A stretch of DNA of 64,000 nt from contig JASDDO010000024.1 of assembly GCA_030015575.1 (NCBI GenBank), forward strand, positions 220,058,996-220,122,995, in the 5' to 3' direction. The translations under genes were made by a program, and so were the position numbers. Numbering within the stretch: the stretch's first letter is position 1; each line of letters starts with the position of its first letter. The notes beneath the pieces are model-generated. The model had not been told where the DNA came from and ran no database searches. It saw only the letters and a list, made by a program, of their open reading frames with translations. This document shows, in pieces, positions 12,123-25,054 of this stretch. This stretch comes from Agapanthus africanus (lineage: Eukaryota; Streptophyta; Magnoliopsida; Asparagales; Amaryllidaceae).

Positions 12123-13064
12123 TTATGACTCTCTTATAGGGAAGGCACGCGACAGACAAATCGTTCGGGTGCACAACGGGATTTGAGCCATAAAACAGGA
12201 TGCCCAGAAAGTTTTCAGCTGGTCCACGGTAAAGACTGACGATGCATCGAGCTCTTTGCACATCTGCTCCGGCACCCTTGTGACAACCAGGGACCCTTTT
12301 GTAATTTCGAAGGTCTCTCGTAGTTTGGCTTGTTGCATGGGGGTCCAATCTGCACAGCTGTTGCAAGGCAGGTCCTCTTCCTCCGACTCTTCAGTGTCGC
12401 TGCCAAGATGAGGGCGGACTTTGCTGCTAGATGGGCCTTCAGTATCAGATTCGTCCGTATCGCTACCGAAATGAGGGTGAGTTTTACGGAAGAACGGACT
12501 TCCAGCGTCGGACTTATCAGTGTCGCTACCGAAACGCGAGCGCACTTGGGCGCTTTTGCTTTTGAAAGTGACAGCCAGCTCAGATTTGCTTTTGAGTCTT
12601 GGGACCGCTTTATTCTCAGTCAGTTGTGGCTTAGCATTTTGGTGGTTCATGAAGTACCGAGAATCTTCATATCGGACTTCATGCACACCGAACGGCTGGA
12701 TGTCTCCGTCAATGCGTCTTTCTTCGCCATTTTTAGTATACTTCATGTATTGATGAAGAGTTGACGGAATGATGCCGTAATCGTGGAGCCACAGCCGTCC
12801 CAAGAGAAGTTTATAAGACGTGTCAGCATCGATCACGTATATCTTAGCTTCAGTTTGCAGATCCCCAAATTTGATTGGCAAAGGTATAGACCCCAGAACT
12901 TGCTGGCAGTTTTGATTGAAGCCTTGAATGACAATCCTTTCCCTTGACAGGTGTCGGACGTCCATTGACAAACTCTTCAGAGTCCGCAAGTTCATGATGT
13001 TCACTGAGGATCCCGGATCAATCAATATGCGATTAATCCGAACTCCTTCGTTGTACCCGGTCAT
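12123..13064 (-). pseudogene. Protease region of element C
   Basis: The open stretch has RILIDPGSSVNIMNL, a retroviral-type aspartic protease active site in the DPGSS form seen in some plant Gypsy elements. It is followed by LLLGRLWLHDYGIIPSTLHQ, the usual downstream GR-W motif. The C-terminal half holds an acidic repeat in which FGSDTDKSD-like words recur three times. The stretch lies between gag-side sequence and RT, as expected. Confidence 0.82.
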
Positions 13065-13233
13065 GTAAAGCGGCCGGTTATGCTCAGCCGTTCCCAGCAG
13101 TAAGTCTTCATCCTTAAACGTGATTGCGGCGACATGTAGAGCGTACTAGGCTTCTTTTATATTAATTTCTGCAAAGCGAGCCTGATACCGCTCGGGGTTT
13201 TGTAGAGCGTGAATGAGAACATCTCTAAGCTCT

Positions 13234-15213
13234 TTAGATAGGGCCAAGGCATCGTAGATGCTCAGGAGAGACGGGGAGCTTTCGGAGATGAGCCAAGACA
13301 TTGTAGTCTACTGAGGAATAACTTGAGTTTTCATTAGCCGTCTCTCTGCCATCTTCCTCATTAGCCACATGTTTTTCCTTTCCTTTTGGGGTGTTTCCCT
13401 GATTTGGCGATAGAGCCATGCCGCTTCTAAGCTGGATTTGGTTGGCCTTTGTGGCGAGCTCCTCGTCCTCTTCGGAAAAACAGAGCTCCTCCTCAGAGTC
13501 GCTGCCAAGATGGATGGCGTAGCAGGTCACTATTGGGATCTCTTCATTGGAGTCTTCTTCTAACTCCTCTAGAATTTCAGCCGCTTGTACAGGGAGGAAC
13601 TCCTTCAATTGAATCAGAGTTCTTTCCTTCTGTTCATAGTCTTCAAGGGAATCGATATATTTTTGAATGGTCGATCTCCCTACAGACTCCTTTTCGCACC
13701 GAGCTGCACTTTTCTTCTTCTTGAGCTTTTTGGATTTTGAGCCTGATGAAGCCGCATTGGCAGCTGGAAAGGTAGGCTTCTTCTGCCCTTCCCATTCCGT
13801 CCTGGGCTCTTTCCGAAATAGCTTTATCATCTTCTTCGTCTTATTAGATATGTGCGTACTCCACGGAGGCCGTGGTGAGTCCGTTTCATTTCTCAGGGCA
13901 GCGGGTTCGGTTGTCTACTCCCAGAAGGCTTCAACTTCTGTCTGTATAAAGTTGGTGGTTGCAACTTGATTGTTCACCAACACACTTTTGGACAGCTCGA
14001 TCTCTCCAGCCTTGTACTGCTTCTCGACCCAGTCTTTGAAGATATAGCAATCCTCGATCGCATAGCTCACTACTCGATGGTATGGGCAATACAGGGGATT
14101 GTCGGTCAATTTTGCTTCTTGAGGTCTTTTCGACTCCGGCAATTGTAGACCGTTGTTCAAGGCATCTTTAAATATCTTGCAGACCTTGTCCCTTCTGAAA
14201 GAGTAAACCTTGTTCTTTTTCTCCTCTAGGGAAGCCCCTTCTCCTCCCAGCAATGGCTTCCTAGACCGGTTGGTTTTGGAATTGCCTGCCCTTCGCTTGT
14301 CTTCATTGTCGGACGCATTGAAGACATTGGTACTGCTGGAATTCCCGCTTCTGCGGTTGTTGTCCCGCTTGCTTTTCCAAGTCTTGTCTCTCTGAGAGTC
14401 CGGGGCGGACTCTTGCTTCGAACGTTTCAGTATTTGGACTTTCTTGGTTAGCTCCTAAAATATCTTGAGGCTTGCTGTACACAAGAATCGGACCATCCAA
14501 TTGCTGAGGTTCCTAATGAGAAGGCTGACGGACTGGTCCTGGTCCAGCGGCAGTTTGTACTTGACTGTGAGATTATGCCATCGGGCGATAAAGTCGGTGT
14601 TGCTTTCATTCTTCCCTGGCTTAGTCCTCACAAGGTCAGCAATGGAGATTTTATCACTGACACTCATGAACCTTTTCCGAAACAGAGACTCCATTTGGGC
14701 AAAGGTAATAACGGACCTGTCTGGTATACTCGCATACCAGTTGAAAGTGACACCGGTCAGGCTGTTGACAAACTGACGAAGAAGGAGCGCATCATTGCCC
14801 CCTGTATTTCCTCACGATGCTTTAAAGTGGGCGACGTGCTGATTTGCATTCCCGTCCCGTCAAATCTTCCGAACTTAGGAATGACGTAGCCGCTCGGGAA
14901 CTCGATCAAATCGTACTGTGCGGGATATGGCCACCCTACTGCCAATTTCTTTTTGAGCTTCAGCTTCGGCCACCAATGTTTTAACCTTGATGGTGACCAA
15001 ATCCATTATCCGGTCTTGTGTTAGCGGGATAGTGTTATCTGGGGCCAAGGCGTCCCCAGAAGCAAAATGTGGCCGGCTTTCGTGTGGCTCGACCAATCTT
15101 GGACCCAAAGGGATAGGCATCGGCCGCTTCGGATTGTCATCATCCGGCTCATGAGTAGCGACTTGTGCTTGATTGGGAGACGCTCGAGCAATTTGAGCCA
15201 TAAGCTGCATCAC
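13234..15213 (-). pseudogene. gag and gag-pro linker region of element C
   Basis: Several open stretches cover this interval. The one at 14455-14694 has a plant retrotransposon gag core, with words such as ESLFRKRFMSVSDKIS and DFIARWHNLTVKY. The one at 13915-14253 reads NPLYCPYHRVVSYAIEDCYIFKDWV, a Cys/His-containing segment typical of Tat gag C-termini. The leftmost piece, 13234-13830, is Glu- and Lys-rich with the acidic word LGSDSEEELCFSEEDEEL. The stretch is broken by a few breaks. Confidence 0.78.
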
Positions 15214-15566
15214 AACGTTCGTTAGGTCGTCAATTTTTTAATAGAGCTTGGCCATCTCTTTATCTTTGCTCCTGAGCTGTTTTCGAAGCTCTTGAAGCAG
15301 CTCTTGCTCCACGGTCCTGGGGCAGAAAGTCGGCTCTTCCTCGCTGTCCGAGCTTGACTTTACATGGACTGAGAGGTCTTTCTGCCTATCATCCTCATCG
15401 AGAGGGTTTTCATCATCCAGCGGAGACGGCTGTTCTTAGGAAGCGAAAACCACATTCAAGCCAGATTGGGCTTGGGTTGTGGTGGCCTCATCCTTACTTT
15501 TGCTGCGAAGATTGTCGCTGGGGCGCCCGCCCGCCATATAGACCGTATGGATAACATATCCAGCCG

Positions 15567-16176
15567 TCATTTTATTATCGGCGATTGATTTCTCGGATCG
15601 CTGTCTTGACCCTCCTGTTTTGGTAACGAGCAGTCGACTGAAGGCGGCTGGCCGGGCCGGATTCTTGAATGGTGCTGACGCTTCCTTTTTGGTTTTGCCC
15701 CGCTGTTTTCACGCGGCACAGAGCGCCTGATAGACTCTTGAAGAGACAGTGTCATACTTTTTCTGTTGGGGCCGGGACACGTCTTTTAGTAGCAACGTTC
15801 GGACCGTTGTCTTCTTGATTCTGGCGGTCATGGAATTTTTCTGAATACACTTCAGAGGTTCGAAAGAATTGCCGACCTTTACGGCTGACTCAGCCGTCGT
15901 CACAGAGTAACCCTGCACTTGGAACCTCACAAGATTCCACCTGGCCGAATTCATGGCCCTCTTGTTGGCTCGATACCTGAGCCGCTTCTGTCTCAGCCTT
16001 TCTGTTTTCACCATTTGGCTGATTACGGCTCTTCGGGAAGCCGCCGTAGACCGGAAGATGGAGGGATTTAGAGATACACCTGATTGTGCATTTATTGGAG
16101 TCATCGCTTGAGCTTGTCCGCAACGTTTGATGTTGCCTTTTGTACCAGAAGCCTTGCCCCCAGCTGGAGCACCAGA
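15567..16176 (-). pseudogene. Coding-like stretch upstream of gag in element C
   Basis: Open sequence with Arg- and Lys-rich composition lies between gag and the insertion site of element D. I do not recognise a domain. Together with 24239-24512 on the far side of element D, it occupies the place where Ogre elements carry an extra reading frame ahead of gag. That assignment is inference. Confidence 0.5.
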
Positions 16177-16181
16177 GAGTC

Positions 16182-19100
16182 TGTAACAACCCTAAATTTC
16201 CTACACAAGTTTTTACAAAAAAATTTCAAAAATCCTTAAAGGGGTATTTATTGCCTGAGCACAAGACTTAAGTAATTAATTAGCAATTTAATTACAATAA
16301 GGAGTTTGTGGCTCATTGGTAATACCTTGCACTGCTGAACCAAGCCACTAGAGTTCAAATCCCATGCCCCACATTATTTTTAATATTTATTTTGTTTTAA
16401 ATTTTATAGAAGCCCAACAGTCAACACGTGATAACTCCAGAATTTCTCACTACAACTCAAAATGTAAATGCACCAGAGCCTACATCCTGAGACTCCATAC
16501 CTCCCAACACCTCGACTCGGCCGGGATCGGCCGACTCGGGCTGGGGTCGCCGGCCGGACTCGGCCGGACCGCCGAGTCGTCAACTACAAATTTGTGTCTT
16601 TTCCTCTCCCCTACTCCCCTGCACACTTCATTTTCTTAGATCGGTTCCAGAGACCTTTGAAATCCCCATTTACTCCATATTTTAATGAATTTTAATATAT
16701 TTTTTTTACATTTTTTAATTTAAACTCTTCACCTATCCTAACCCTATAAATACCACCCTACCCTCTACCCTCTCACCCTAAAATTCTGAGCCAACTCTCT
16801 AAAATTTCCAAGAAACTTGTGTACTTTGAAAACGAGCACGAAGCGAAGCTACGGCGAAATTCCCGGCGAACTTCCGGCGATCGTTCTAGGAGCTCTCGGC
16901 GACGAAGCGACGCACCGGCGATTCCTCTCATTCCATCTCACTCTCGTTATTGTCCAAAACCCGTAAGTCCCATTTCTAACTTTCTTTTCCATTCTAAAAA
17001 TACGGATTTACAAAAACCGACGGAATTGGAACAAATCCGATTTCCGATTCGGTTTTCTTATAAAACTTTACTTCTCGTTAATACAATTATGCTTAAACTC
17101 TCTCATGTTGACTATTAAACACTAATCAACCAAATTGATCAAGTTTCATTTCATAAAATGATGGCTATTTCACTTTATCGTATTTTTCATTTAAATACCA
17201 TATTGTTTCAATTATACATTTAAACCATTAAACTTGTTATACCTTTAAGTAGATCACGAGATAACGACCTACCTCCTCACACACTCATATGCAATATAGC
17301 ACGACACCCTCGGGAACATAGAATACGTGAAATCGAAATCATTACAAATAAATAACTTTTGAGCTAATAATAAAAAATATCTAGACTCAGCCAATTAAGG
17401 ACTGTCGCACTCATTAGGACAGAGGAAGGTTGTGGGCATTCAGCCGTTTATCTAAACCTGACTTTATGGTGTCTAGGCTAGACAGGTGAGGAAGGTAACT
17501 TTAAAAGGCCCGTCTCACGGTGATTCGTGAGCGGATCCCTCCTTTTTTCACTTGTACTTACCTGGCCACAATTGGCGGTGAAGAGGCGATATGAGAGATA
17601 TCTCATAACTTGTCGCTTTGGACCAGATAGGAGCAGTCTAGTTGACTTAGGAGACTCTAGAACATAGAATACGGGAAAACGTCACTTTTTCATTTAAATA
17701 CAATAATTAATAAAACCATTTTTCTTAATGATTAGTATTTATACAAATCTTTGCAAAGCGCCGCTACAACCCGTTTGGGACGGTGCGGATTATCGCACAT
17801 CCTCGGACTTAGTAGTGTGAGATTCAGACCTCCGCAAGGAGCATTCGGTCTCGAAAAATTTAAAATACGACATCTTAAGAAAATGAGATTTTTAGAATAT
17901 AAAATATATATTAAAATTATTTTTATATAAATATATGTATATTTATCATTAAAATACCTATTTTGTTATGATATAAGTATTCCACCTTTTTCTAAAAATC
18001 ACAAGAATCAATTTTACACTAAAATACCATAAATTCCACATAAATCAATATTACAAATAAATACCTTTATTTATGAAATTAGGATATTTTCACTAGAAAT
18101 ATCACACTATAAGATCTGTATTCATTACAACTCTAAAGACGATTAATAAATACTTAGGGTGTACTTTGAAAAGTATATAAAAGTATTTTTACATAAACCT
18201 CCCACAAGTTCTATAAATTACACTAAGGACCCTAGTAAACATAGGTTTAAGCGGGACTAATCTCTTTAGCCCAGGGAGCCGGAGAAGTGGGAGCTTGCCT
18301 ATCTAAAGTAGACAACTTAACAACGGTGATATAAATACGGTAATCGTCTTGGAAAAAGACACATATCTGCCGCCCATGTGCAGCGGTTACCGATAACATC
18401 AAAACAATCAGGACTTCAATTTACTTTTCTAATTGTCTGACTTAGAGTGAGTCTCGGTATAATCTGACTTGAATATGATTCAAATACAATCTACAATCTA
18501 CAATCTATAATTTATAATATTCCAATTCAACACGAATCCATGAATCCAATTATTAATCTATACAACTTGACTGAACCGAACCATGAATATAAATTCCATT
18601 TGCATGATCTCCAGTTTACATCCATTTACATGATTCTACGGTTACATCCGTTACAGATATCATGGTTTCGGTCAGTCATCCAATTATACAATCTATACAG
18701 TTTAGAATACAATACAATCAAAACACTACGGGGTTTAAGGTGTAGACTGGTACGGAAGGTGTTAAAAGTGGCAAGAGACTGCAAGATTTAATACACCTTA
18801 CATGAATCCAATTGTCGTTGTTCCGGGCCTTCTAACGGAGCCTTGTACTCTATATTCAGTTCACCGTAGTCTCTGGTCTAACGAGACTCCTCTCGTATAC
18901 ACTGACATCCTTCTGTACCAAGCTACAAACAACAGTGTTAACACAACATTACAACAATATAATACAACTTTAAAAGATACCTTCTTATTCTGTCTATTCT
19001 ATTTCTCCCTTATCTATGGGACTTACCGAGCAACATGTTCGCTGACGATATTCTCTTTCTTTCTTCTTTGAATGTCGTCAGGTGTTTTGGACCCGTCAGA

Positions 19101-19414
19101 GATCAAGCCCACTGCTGAAGACTTGGACCAGTTCAGTGAAGACCCCGAGCTCTAGTCATTGTACACTTTCCATTCAGTACTTTTCTTTTCTGTTATGCCA
19201 TTATTTAGGCATTGTTTTTTATTTCCGTTGTATTTACTTTCCATGTATTGTACAGAAAGAATGTGAATGAATAAAGTTGTTGTTTTATTATAACTTATCT
19301 CCTGTGCATTTACTTTTATATTGCTTAGATACGCTTAGCGTATTTACTTCAGAGTAAATACGTAGCGGACCAGTCGCGTCCCCTTCGCCGTATATTGGGA
19401 AGCGGGGCGTGACA
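16182..19414 (+). repeat. 5' LTR of element D
   Basis: A 3.2 kb repeat matches 21012-24233 with scattered substitutions and small indels, including a ~35-bp length difference near 18200. It opens TGTAACAACC and closes GGGGCGTGACA. It contains a tRNA-like Pol III box pair (16309-16362) and a TATA-like CCTATAAATACC word near 16744. Small open frames inside it are not convincing proteins. Confidence 0.93.
16309..16362 (+). promoter_or_regulatory. tRNA-like A box and B box inside the element D LTR
   Basis: TGGCTCATTGG (16309-16319) fits the Pol III A box. GTTCAAATCC (16353-16362) fits the B box, about 33 bp further on, the spacing seen in tRNAs and SINE heads. The same pair is conserved in the 3' LTR (21138-21191). 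The segment is not a foldable functional tRNA by inspection. It may be a SINE head captured in the LTR. Confidence 0.5.
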
Positions 19415-21011
19415 GGTTATGTTGGTGGCCCATGCAGGTTAAAGTTGTATGGAACACTGCCATACAATTCTGTTCTGCGTGAATAACCTAAGCAATATAA
19501 CACAAGAACCAGCAACTAAAACATTCTTTATAATTCATGTTCCTTGAATCTTACAATTTCATATTCCTTGAATCTTATTATTTCATGTACTTGAATCTGT
19601 CCTAACCTAAATTTTTCTTCAAGGTTATGGATTCACCAAACAACACAAGCGCCAACTTCAACAACACTCCACCTCCACTACCAATCATTCCTACTGTTCC
19701 TGCTCCACCCACCGAGCAAACAGTTCTGCTTGAGGCGATCCACAGCCTCCTTGAGGGACATCAACAGCTTTTGAACCGTCCCGAGACTGACGCACCTGGG
19801 ATAAAGTAATTCAGAGCTTTGCATCCCAAATAGTTCTCCGGAAAGGGAAGCCCACGTGAAGCTGAGGAATGGGCACAGAGCATAGAAGATGATCTGGCGG
19901 CAGCACAAGTGCCAGACATAGCTTGGGTTCGTGTGGCAAAATTACAGCTCACGGACAATGCACGGAACTAGTGGAAGGCGGAAGAAAGCCGTCTTGATTA
20001 GCCCATTGAATGGAATACTTTTCGCAATAAGTTCGACGCGAAGTACTTCCCTGTGACTGCCAGGTTTGCCATGAAACAGCAGTTCATTCATCTACAACAA
20101 GGTTCGATGTGGGACAAGTCAGTAGATGAGTATGACGCTGAATTCACCATACTCGGTCGGTAAGATATGTCACAATATTTCAAATTTTTAATATCACATA
20201 CTACACAGCTAACACTAGACCGTAACAGATTTGCGGCACACCTGATACCGACAGATGAGATCAGAGCCCGTCGATTTCAACATGGTTTGGACACGGAAAT
20301 CCAGGCTGCACTAGCCACAGGGAAATTTCTGACTCATGAAGATGCTTTGGAAGCTGCCCGCAGTTATGAGGCAGTGATAAAGGCGAGGGGCAGACCCCAA
20401 TCTGCCGGTTTGAAACGCCCTGCCACTCAAATAGCAGGAGGAGCCTCTTCCAGGCCATCGTTTGAACCCAGAAGACCAGAAGAAACCAATAACCAGTCGA
20501 GTCCAGATTTCTGCTACTACTGCAGAAAAAAGGGACACTTGTGGAAGGACTGTAGGCGCAAAAGGCCCGTGTCTAATTTGTGGCGCATCCAACCACGGAA
20601 TTGGGAACTGTCCTTATAATAGAAACTGAGCTCACACACCCACCAACTACCCGCAGCGGCCAGCTATCCAGGCTCCTGCACCTCGTTATGCACTACCTGC
20701 TCCACTATCTGCACAGCCTACTCGCCAATTCCAACAAGCAATGGGGGACATGCCTAGAGGGCAGAGAAACAGGCCCTAAAGACAGAATGTGCTTCCAACT
20801 AGAAGGAATATACCACGGCGACAGACATTCACATTAGAAGCCGTAGAAGCCGAGACTATAGGTCAAGGTAACACCGGTGAGCCTTTTTCACCCTTGTATC
20901 ACTTTGTTATTTTTATACACTATCAAGTACTCCAGACACCAAACTTTCCTTGAATTTGTTACAATTTCCTTTTACAAATTTCGAGGACGAAATTTTTTAA
21001 GGAGGGTAGAA
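19415..21011 (+). pseudogene. gag of element D and flanking interior
   Basis: A Pro-rich N-terminal stretch (from 19627) leads into a gag core with words such as AEEWAQSIEDDLAAA and FDAKYFPVTARFAMKQQFI. It ends in the zinc knuckle CYYCRKKGHLWKDC (C-x2-C-x4-H-x4-C) near 20511-20552. No pol domain follows. The remaining ~400 bp lead to a purine tract at 20999-21010. It is a fossil with several breaks. The product would be a capsid protein. Confidence 0.85.
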
Positions 21012-24000
21012 TGTAACAACCTTAAATTTCCTATACAAGTTTTTAAAAAAAAATTCAAAAAACCTTAAAGGGGTATTTATTTCCTGAGCACAAGACTTAA
21101 GTAATTAATTAGCAATTTAATTACAAGAAAGATCTTGTGGCTCATTGGTAATACCTTGCACTGCTGAACCAAGCCACCAGAGTTCAAATCCCATGCCCCA
21201 TATTATTTTTAATATTTATTTTGTTTTAAATTTTATAGAAGCCCAACAGTCAACACGTGATAACTCCATAATTTCTCACTACACCTCAAAATGTAAATGC
21301 ACCAGAGCCTACATCCTGAGACTCCCCACCTCCCAACACCTCGACTCGGTCGGGATCGGCCGACTCGGGTCGGCACCGCCGGCCGGACTCGGCCGTACCG
21401 CCGAGTCGTCAACTACAAATTTGTGTCTTTTCCTCTCCCCTACTCCCCTGCACACTTCATTTTCTCAGATCGGTTTCAGAGACCTTTGAAATCCCAATTT
21501 ACTCCATATTTTAATGAATTTTAATATATTTTTTTACATTTTTTAATTTAAACTCTTCACCTACCCTAACCCTAGCCTAACCCTATAAATACCACCCTAC
21601 CTTCTACCCTCTCACCCCAAAACTCTGAGCCAACTCTCTAATATTTCCAAGAAACTTGTGTACTTTGAAAACGAGCACGAAGCGAAGCTACGGCGAAATT
21701 CCCGGCGAAATTCCGGCGATCGTTCTAGGAGCTCTTGGCGACGAAGCGACGAACCGGCGATTCCTCTCCTTCCATCTCACTCTCGTTATTGTACAAAACC
21801 CGTAAGTCCCATTTCTAACATTCTTTTCCATTCTAAAAATACGGATTTACAAAACCCGACGGAATTGGAATAAATCTGATTTCCGATTCGGTTTTCTTAT
21901 AAAACTTCACTTCTCGTTAATACAATTATGCTTAAACTCTCTCATGTTGACTATTAAACACTAATCAACCAAATTGATCAAGTTTCATTTCATAAAATGA
22001 TGGCTATTTCACTTTATCGTATTTTTCATTTAAATACCACATTGTTTCAATTATACATTTAAACCATTAAACTTGTTATACTTTTAAGTAGATCATGAGG
22101 TAACGACCTACCTCCTCACACATTTATATGCAACATAGCACGACACCCTCGGGAACATAGAATACGGGAAATCGAAATCATTACAAATAAATAACCTTTG
22201 AGCTAATAATAAAAAATATCTAGACTCAGCCAATTAAGGACTGTCGCACTCATTAGGACAGAGGAAGATTGTGGGCATTCGGTCGTTTATTTAAACCTGA
22301 CTTTGTGGTGTCTAGGCTAAACAAGTGAGGAAGGTAACTTTAAAAGGCCCGTCTCACGGTAATTCGCGAGCGGACCCTTCCTTTCTTCACTTGTACTTAC
22401 CTGGCCACAATTGGCGGTGAAGAGGCGATTTGAGGGATATCTCACAACTTGTCGCTTTGGACCAGTTAGGAGCAGTCTAGTTGACTTAGGAGACCCTAGA
22501 ACATAGAATACGGGAAAATGACACATTTTCATTTAAATACCATAATTAATAAAACCGTTTTCCTTAATGATTTATATTTATGAAAATCTTTGCAAAGCGC
22601 CGCTACAACCCATTTGGGGAACCCGTTCGGGACGGTGCGGATTATCGCACATCCTCGGACTTAGTAGTGCGAGATTCAGACCTCCGCGAGGAGCATTCGG
22701 TCTCGAAAGATTTAAAATATGACATCTTAAGAAAATGAGATTTTTAGAATATAAAATATATATTAAAATTATTTTTGTATAAATATATGTATATTTATCA
22801 TTAAAATACCTATTTTGTTATGATATAAGTATTCCACTTTTTTCTAAAAATCACAAGAATCAATTTTACACTAAAACACCATAAATTCCACATAAATCAA
22901 TATTACAAATAAATACCTTTATTTATGAAATTAGGATATTTTCACTAGAAATATCACACTATAAGATCTACATTCATTACAACTCTAAAGACAATTAATA
23001 AATACTTGGGGTGTACTTTGAAAAGTATATAAAAGTATTTTTACATACTAAGGACCCTAGTAAACATAGGTTTAAGCCGGACCAATATCTTGAGCCTCAG
23101 GGAGCCGGAGAAGTGGGTGCTTACCTATCTAAAGTAGACAACTTAACAACGGTGTTATCAATACGGTAATCGTCTTGGAAAAAGGCATACATCCTGCCGT
23201 CCATGTGCAGCGGTTACCGATAACATCAAAACAATCAGGACTTCAATTTACTTTTCTAATTGTCTGACTCAGAGTGAGTCTCAGTATAATCTGACTTGAA
23301 TATGATTCAAGTACAATCTACAATCTTCAATTTACAATATTCCAATTTAACATGAATCCATGAATCCAATTATCAATCTATACAACTTGACTGAACCGAA
23401 CCATGGATATACATTCCATTTACATGATCTCCAGTTTACATCCATTTACATGATTCTATGGTTACATCCGTTACAGATATCATGGTTTCGGTCAATCATC
23501 CAATTATACAATCTATACAGTTTACAATACAATACAATCAAAACACTATGGGGTTTAAGGGGTAGACTGGTACAGAAGGTGTTAAAAGTGGCACGAGACT
23601 ACAAGATTTAAGACACCTAACATGAATCCAATTGCCGTTGTTCCGGGCCTTCTAACGGATCCTTGTACTCTATATTCAGTTCACCGTAGTCTCTGGTCTA
23701 ACGAGACTCCTCTCGTATACACTGGCATCCTTCTACCAAGCTATAAACAACAGCGTTAACACAACATTACAACAATATAATACAACTTTAAAAGATACCT
23801 TCTTATTTTGTCTATTTTATTTCTCTCTTATCTGTGGGACTTACCGAGCGACCTGTTCGCTGACGACATTCTCTTTTTCTTCTTCTTTGAATGTCGTCAG
23901 GTATTTTGGACCCATCAGAGATCAAGCCCACTGCTGAAGACTTGGACCAGTTCAGTGAAGACCCCGAGCTCTAGTCATTGTACACTTTCCATTCAGTACT

Positions 24001-24233
24001 TTTCTTTTCTGTTATGCCATTGTTTAGGCATTGCTTTTTATTTCAGTTGTATTTACTTTCCATGTATTGTACAGAAAGAATGTGAATGAATAAAGTTGTT
24101 GTTTTATTATAACTTGTCTCTTGTGCATTTAATTTTATATTGCTTAGATACGCTTAGCGTATTTACTTCAGAATAAATACGTAGCGGACCAGTCGCGTCC
24201 CCTTCGCCGTATATTGGGAAGCGGGGTGTGACA
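21012..24233 (+). repeat. 3' LTR of element D
   Basis: A 3222-bp direct copy of 16182-19414. It is followed by the target duplication GAGTC and then the resumed - strand coding sequence of element C. Confidence 0.93.
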
Positions 24234-24238
24234 GAGTC

Positions 24239-24512
24239 GTTCAGACACCGTCTTAAGTTTCGGTTGTGGTGCCTTAGCGATCACAACATTCGGCCTCTTG
24301 CCCCTTGAGACCAGCTTGGCCACCTGTTTTGCCGGCTTTTCTGCCAGATGAGCGCTTCCGGCAGGGTAGATGACGATGGAACCAAACTGGCGGAGCAGTT
24401 CCTCCCACTGTCGATTGAGGCTTGCGGGGAGAACCATACGAGTATTGATCTTGACCACGTACGAGATCGGGGTCGCGTCGGAAGCTGAATTCGTCTTGGG
24501 AGACATTTTCAT
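24239..24512 (-). pseudogene. First coding stretch of element C, ahead of gag
   Basis: An open stretch starting Met-Lys-Met-Ser lies about 130 bp inside the LTR and primer site. It includes SLNRQWEELLRQFGSIVIYP and a Lys/Ala-rich tail. I do not recognise a domain. Its place before gag recalls the extra ORF1 of Ogre elements. Element D interrupts it at the target duplication. Confidence 0.55.
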
Positions 24513-24624
24513 TGAAAATTGATTGCTGCAGGGAAAAAAACATTATTTCAGTACAAATATCGGCATATATGTTAAATGAGTTCGCATGAACACTTGACCC
24601 GAGGTATGGGAGGAGAGAAAGGTC

Positions 24625-24644
24625 CCACCGGGCGTGCCAGAAAC
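24625..24644 (-). other. Primer-binding site region of element C
   Basis: On the - strand the LTR end CTACA is followed by GTTTC and then TGGCACGCCCGGTGG. TGGCACGCCCGGTGGGAC is a primer-site-like word that I recall from Tat-type Gypsy elements. The matching tRNA was not assigned. Confidence 0.6.
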
Positions 24645-25054
24645 TGTAGGGTGTTTTTCGTCACCCCATTGAGATGGGAATACGCGTGCGCTTATCAGGC
24701 GCATTACAGATTCCCCCTGCCTAGGGTAGGCTGGGGTTTATTGATTGCGGGGATCCGAATCTCCGGCAGCCGTGGACTAAACTGTCGTTAATTACCCCTC
24801 ACCTTTGGAGTGAGGGAACCTCCGATTAACGGGTTAAACTGGTCATGCGATATCAATGTGCAGTGTTGTGTTTTGAAGGGGTTTTAGATATATCGGGGGG
24901 CTCACAGAGTTTTTACGGGGGTCCCGCTACCCGGATAGCAGGCTAGGGGTCAAGGGGGCTAGCAGCCCCTTGCAGGGTGCAGGGCAACGTCCCGTTAGAA
25001 TTTTTTTTCCAACGGGGGAGGTATTTTTAGTATGGAGTGTGTGTAAAATGGGGG

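Larger units (their letters stand above)
16182..24233 (+). mobile_element. Gag-only Gypsy element D with 3.2 kb LTRs, inserted in element C
   Basis: LTRs at 16182-19414 and 21012-24233 run TGTAAC to GTGACA. Perfect 5-bp target duplications GAGTC (16177-16181 and 24234-24238) prove a single insertion with both ends present. The interior is only 1.6 kb. It has a gag-like protein with a zinc knuckle and the purine tract AAGGAGGGTAGA before the 3' LTR, and no protease, RT, RNase H or integrase. The LTR termini and the FEDE-like tail before the purine tract resemble Del/Tekay chromoviruses. The gag is broken by several breaks. The LTRs differ by about 4% by hand count, suggesting one to a few million years. 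The layout fits a non-autonomous TR-GAG or LARD-like element moved by a relative. Confidence 0.9.

Noticed and set aside
16309-16375. A functional tRNA gene in the element D LTR
   Set aside because: Only the A and B boxes are convincing. I could not fold a full cloverleaf with paired acceptor and anticodon stems.
18540-19270. Short frames in the D LTR (83, 89 and 62 codons) as coding exons
   Set aside because: They are low-complexity or AT-driven, shared only between the two LTR copies, and without motifs.
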